A stretch of DNA of 8,310 bases, from the NCBI GenBank assembly GCA_029865665.1, contig JARXAV010000047.1:1-8310 (forward strand), in the 5' to 3' direction. This DNA comes from Flectobacillus sp. Lineage in GTDB: Bacteria; Bacteroidota; Bacteroidia; Cytophagales; Spirosomataceae. Under the pieces are notes generated by a model. The model was not told where the DNA came from and ran no database searches. It worked only from the letters and a program-made list of their open reading frames with translations. Of the stretch, positions 6,643 through 8,310 are shown piece after piece. Each line of letters begins with the position of its first letter. Positions within the stretch are counted from its first letter, which is position 1. The position numbers were made by a program, and so were the translations under genes.

Positions 6643-7881
6643 ATGAATCAACATTTGGGTATTTACACTTCTAATCTTTTCAAAAAAGAAGAGATGATTG
6701 AAGGCTTATTGGCAGGAACGTTTCTCTCCGAAAAAATCCAGACGAAAGGACTTTCGGGTGAATTGTTTTCGAGTATTCGCATCAAGAAATTAATTGACTT
6801 AGAAGACCGTCACGGGTTTTCGGAGGTGACGGCAAAGGGTGAAAAAATCTTGGCAAAAATGTCGAGTGGCGAGCAAAAAAAAGCTCTTTTGAATTATTTG
6901 CTCAAACAACAATGCGACTTTATTGTCTTGGACGATGCTTTCGGCAACTTGGATAAAGCTTCACAGGCTGCCCTTCGTGAGCAAATGGCAAGCATGGCTG
7001 AAAAAGTAATTTTCATTCAGATTTTTCACTTGCGTGTTGACGTACTGCCTTTTATTGATACCGTTTTGAGTCTGGAAGGAAAACAAGTTAAAGAAGAAAA
7101 TCGCAGCACGTTTTTAGCAACGCAAGAGGAAACAGTCACCTTTTCGAGACCTCTCCCTCCTAGTATTACGCCTTTTCCTGAATTAGGAAATCCACTGATT
7201 GCCTTCAATAAAGTTTCGGTAAGTTATGAAGGACGTAAGATTTTACATGAAATTGAATGGCAAATTAATAAAGGAGATTTTTGGCAATTAGTAGGGCCAA
7301 ATGGCTCTGGAAAAAGCACGATGATTACGATGATTTCGGGCGACAATCCAAAGGCTTTTGGACAGGATTTGGTGTTGTTTGGTCGTAAAAAAGGAACGGG
7401 TGAAAACGTTTGGCAAATCAAAAAACAAATTGGCTATTTCACGCCTTCGATGACTCAACAGTTTACTCGCTTGGATTCGGTAGAAAAAATGATTTTGGGC
7501 GGCTTCTTCGATTCCGTAGGGCTTTATATTAAACCGACAGAATTACAAACTCGCTTGGCTCAGGACTGGTTGCATTTTTTAGAAATGTATGACCTACGAA
7601 ATAAGCCTTTCGACTTCTTGACTTTAGGACAACAACGGATGGTACTCATTGCCAGAGCGATGGTAAAACATCCGCCCTTGTTGATTTTGGATGAACCCAC
7701 CACAGGACTTGACGACCATAACATGGCCTTATTTACGGCATTAGTCAATAAAATTGCGGCAGAAAGTAAAACAGCTATTTTGTACGTATCGCACCGTACC
7801 GAATTGGGTTTAAAACCAAAAGCGATTTTTGAATTGACTCCATCTGAAAATGGCTCGACAGGGAGCGTTATTATAAACTAA
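6643..7881 (+). CDS. ModF-like tandem ABC ATPase whose first domain lacks a P-loop
   Basis: This 412-residue protein has two ABC ATPase halves and no membrane segments. The N-terminal half (1-150) lacks a Walker A motif. It keeps a signature MSSGEQ (73-78), a Walker B IVLDD (94-98, with Asp98 where the catalytic Glu is expected) and a switch-like His129. The C-terminal half (186-412) is complete: Walker A GPNGSGKST (218-226), signature LTLGQQR (326-332), Walker B LLILDEP (346-352) and H-loop His384. Domain order and the GQQR signature resemble ModF of the molybdate region, whose role is unclear; no modABC gene or permease is nearby. The frame is open only back to a stop at 6568-6570, and those codons contain no P-loop, so the loss is not due to start choice. 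It could be a natural variant or an old 5' truncation. The ATPase family is sure, the ModF label is moderate. Confidence 0.85.
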   Translation: MNQHLGIYTSNLFKKEEMIEGLLAGTFLSEKIQTKGLSGELFSSIRIKKLIDLEDRHGFSEVTAKGEKILAKMSSGEQKKALLNYLLKQQCDFIVLDDAFGNLDKASQAALREQMASMAEKVIFIQIFHLRVDVLPFIDTVLSLEGKQVKEENRSTFLATQEETVTFSRPLPPSITPFPELGNPLIAFNKVSVSYEGRKILHEIEWQINKGDFWQLVGPNGSGKSTMITMISGDNPKAFGQDLVLFGRKKGTGENVWQIKKQIGYFTPSMTQQFTRLDSVEKMILGGFFDSVGLYIKPTELQTRLAQDWLHFLEMYDLRNKPFDFLTLGQQRMVLIARAMVKHPPLLILDEPTTGLDDHNMALFTALVNKIAAESKTAILYVSHRTELGLKPKAIFELTPSENGSTGSVIIN

Positions 7882-7919
7882 TTCTGTTAGCTGGCGACTT
7901 CAGTCGCCAGCTAACAGAA
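7882..7919. terminator. Perfect 18-bp-stem hairpin directly after the ABC stop codon
   Basis: TTCTGTTAGCTGGCGACT (7882-7899) and its exact reverse complement (7902-7919) surround a 2-nt centre TC. The palindrome starts at the first base after the TAA of the ABC gene. The stem is long and has a G+C-rich core, but no U-tract follows. It may work as a terminator or 3' stabiliser, or be a repetitive extragenic palindrome. The structure is certain, the role is not. Confidence 0.7.
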
Positions 7920-7930
7920 ACTTCGCTCAA

Positions 7931-7947
7931 CCCGATTTGCAATCGGG
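7931..7947. repeat. Second hairpin of the cluster
   Basis: CCCGATT and AATCGGG form a perfect 7-bp stem around TGC. It has the same layout as the first palindrome: a G+C-rich clamp outside, with an inner G-A-Y-T to A-R-T-C core. Confidence 0.6.
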
Positions 7948-7961
7948 CGTGGCTTGGGCTT

Positions 7962-7974
7962 GCGTTTAAAACGC
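7962..7974. repeat. Third hairpin of the cluster
   Basis: GCGTTT and AAACGC are exact reverse complements around a single A. Alone it would be unremarkable; it is listed because it sits between two other inverted repeats. Confidence 0.4.
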
Positions 7975-7976
7975 TA

Positions 7977-8006
7977 TAAAATCAGGGACTAAAATACCTG
8001 ATTTTA
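7977..8006. terminator. Fourth hairpin, possible terminator between ABC gene and the right-edge gene
   Basis: TAAAATCAGG (7977-7986) and CCTGATTTTA (7997-8006) form a perfect 10-bp stem with a 10-nt loop. Its A-rich left arm and T-rich right arm give a T-run at the base on either strand, as in bidirectional terminators between convergent genes. The neighbours, ABC (plus) and the right-edge gene (minus), do converge here. Confidence 0.5.
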
Positions 8007-8084
8007 CAATTAACACTAGTACTAAGCCAATTCTTCACAAAACTATATTTTCTATGAGTCTATGTAGTTAAATCTTTCGGGGTA

Positions 8085-8310
8085 CTAAAACAAATAACGC
8101 ACCGAAAGCCCATACGTCAAATTGAGCGTTGGCGTAAGATCATATTGAAATGAGGTTTGAGTACTTTCCAAAGGAGTAGTTGATGATGCTGGAATAACCT
8201 TATTAGTAGTAGTTGACCACTTATAAGTAGCATCGAATAAATTCAAATCTAAAAATGTTCCTTGTAATTGCCATTTGGAATTAATCGCATAAATCACCCC
8301 TGCACTACCA
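8085..8310 (-). CDS. C-terminal end of a probable outer-membrane beta-barrel protein (off right edge)
   Basis: The frame is open from the right edge to a TAG at 8085-8087. It gives 74 residues that begin GSAGVIYAINSKWQL and end LTYGLSVRYLF. Alternating polar and hydrophobic residues, aromatic girdle positions and a terminal Phe are typical of the last strands of outer-membrane barrels, where the final aromatic residue is recognised by the Bam machinery. A Ser/Thr-rich stretch (about residues 33-53) may be a loop between strands. A GTG at 8295-8297 is not taken as the start because the frame continues through it to the edge. No specific family was recognised, and the substrate or role is unknown. 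The barrel reading is an inference from a short fragment. Confidence 0.6.
   Translation of the reverse strand, partial: GSAGVIYAINSKWQLQGTFLDLNLFDATYKWSTTTNKVIPASSTTPLESTQTSFQYDLTPTLNLTYGLSVRYLF

Overview
The window looks like chromosomal DNA of an AT-rich Bacteroidota species, most likely of the order Cytophagales. The evidence is a type IX secretion system (T9SS) C-terminal sorting domain on a giant exported protein, a LytS/YehU-type histidine kinase, TAnnTTTG-like -7 promoter elements, little Shine-Dalgarno signal before the starts, and an outer-membrane-barrel-like C-terminus. The genus cannot be fixed from the sequence alone.

Layout from left to right. (1) Bases 1-692, minus strand: the N-terminal 230 residues of a LytS-type sensor kinase that runs off the left edge. 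(2) Bases 693-1095: a gene-free stretch holding a 23-codon remnant of the 3' end of rlmF (781-858), a short direct repeat (938-955) and a candidate promoter. (3) Bases 1096-5397, plus strand: a 1433-residue secreted protein with a signal peptide, seven tandem units of about 190 residues, each with exactly two cysteines, and a T9SS sorting domain. (4) Bases 5408-5445: a hairpin between convergent genes. (5) Bases 5448-6419, minus strand: intact rlmF (23S rRNA m6A1618 methyltransferase). (6) Bases 6420-6642: a divergent promoter region with a 13-bp direct repeat and a 14-bp palindrome. (7) Bases 6643-7881, plus strand: a ModF-like double ABC ATPase whose first domain has no P-loop. (8) Bases 7882-8006: four consecutive inverted repeats, the first a perfect 18-bp stem starting one base after the ABC stop codon. 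(9) Bases 8085-8310, minus strand: the C-terminal end of a probable outer-membrane beta-barrel protein that runs off the right edge.

The genes do not form one pathway. The kinase, rlmF and the ABC protein look like independent units. The most informative feature is that the giant adhesin-like gene sits between two copies of the rlmF 3' end. One is intact; the other is a detached 69-bp fragment with 7 mismatches, 4 of its 5 changed codons being synonymous. This suggests that the adhesin gene was inserted at the rlmF 3' end, leaving the duplicated gene tail as a scar. No CRISPR array, tRNA, rRNA, transposase or complete insertion sequence was seen.
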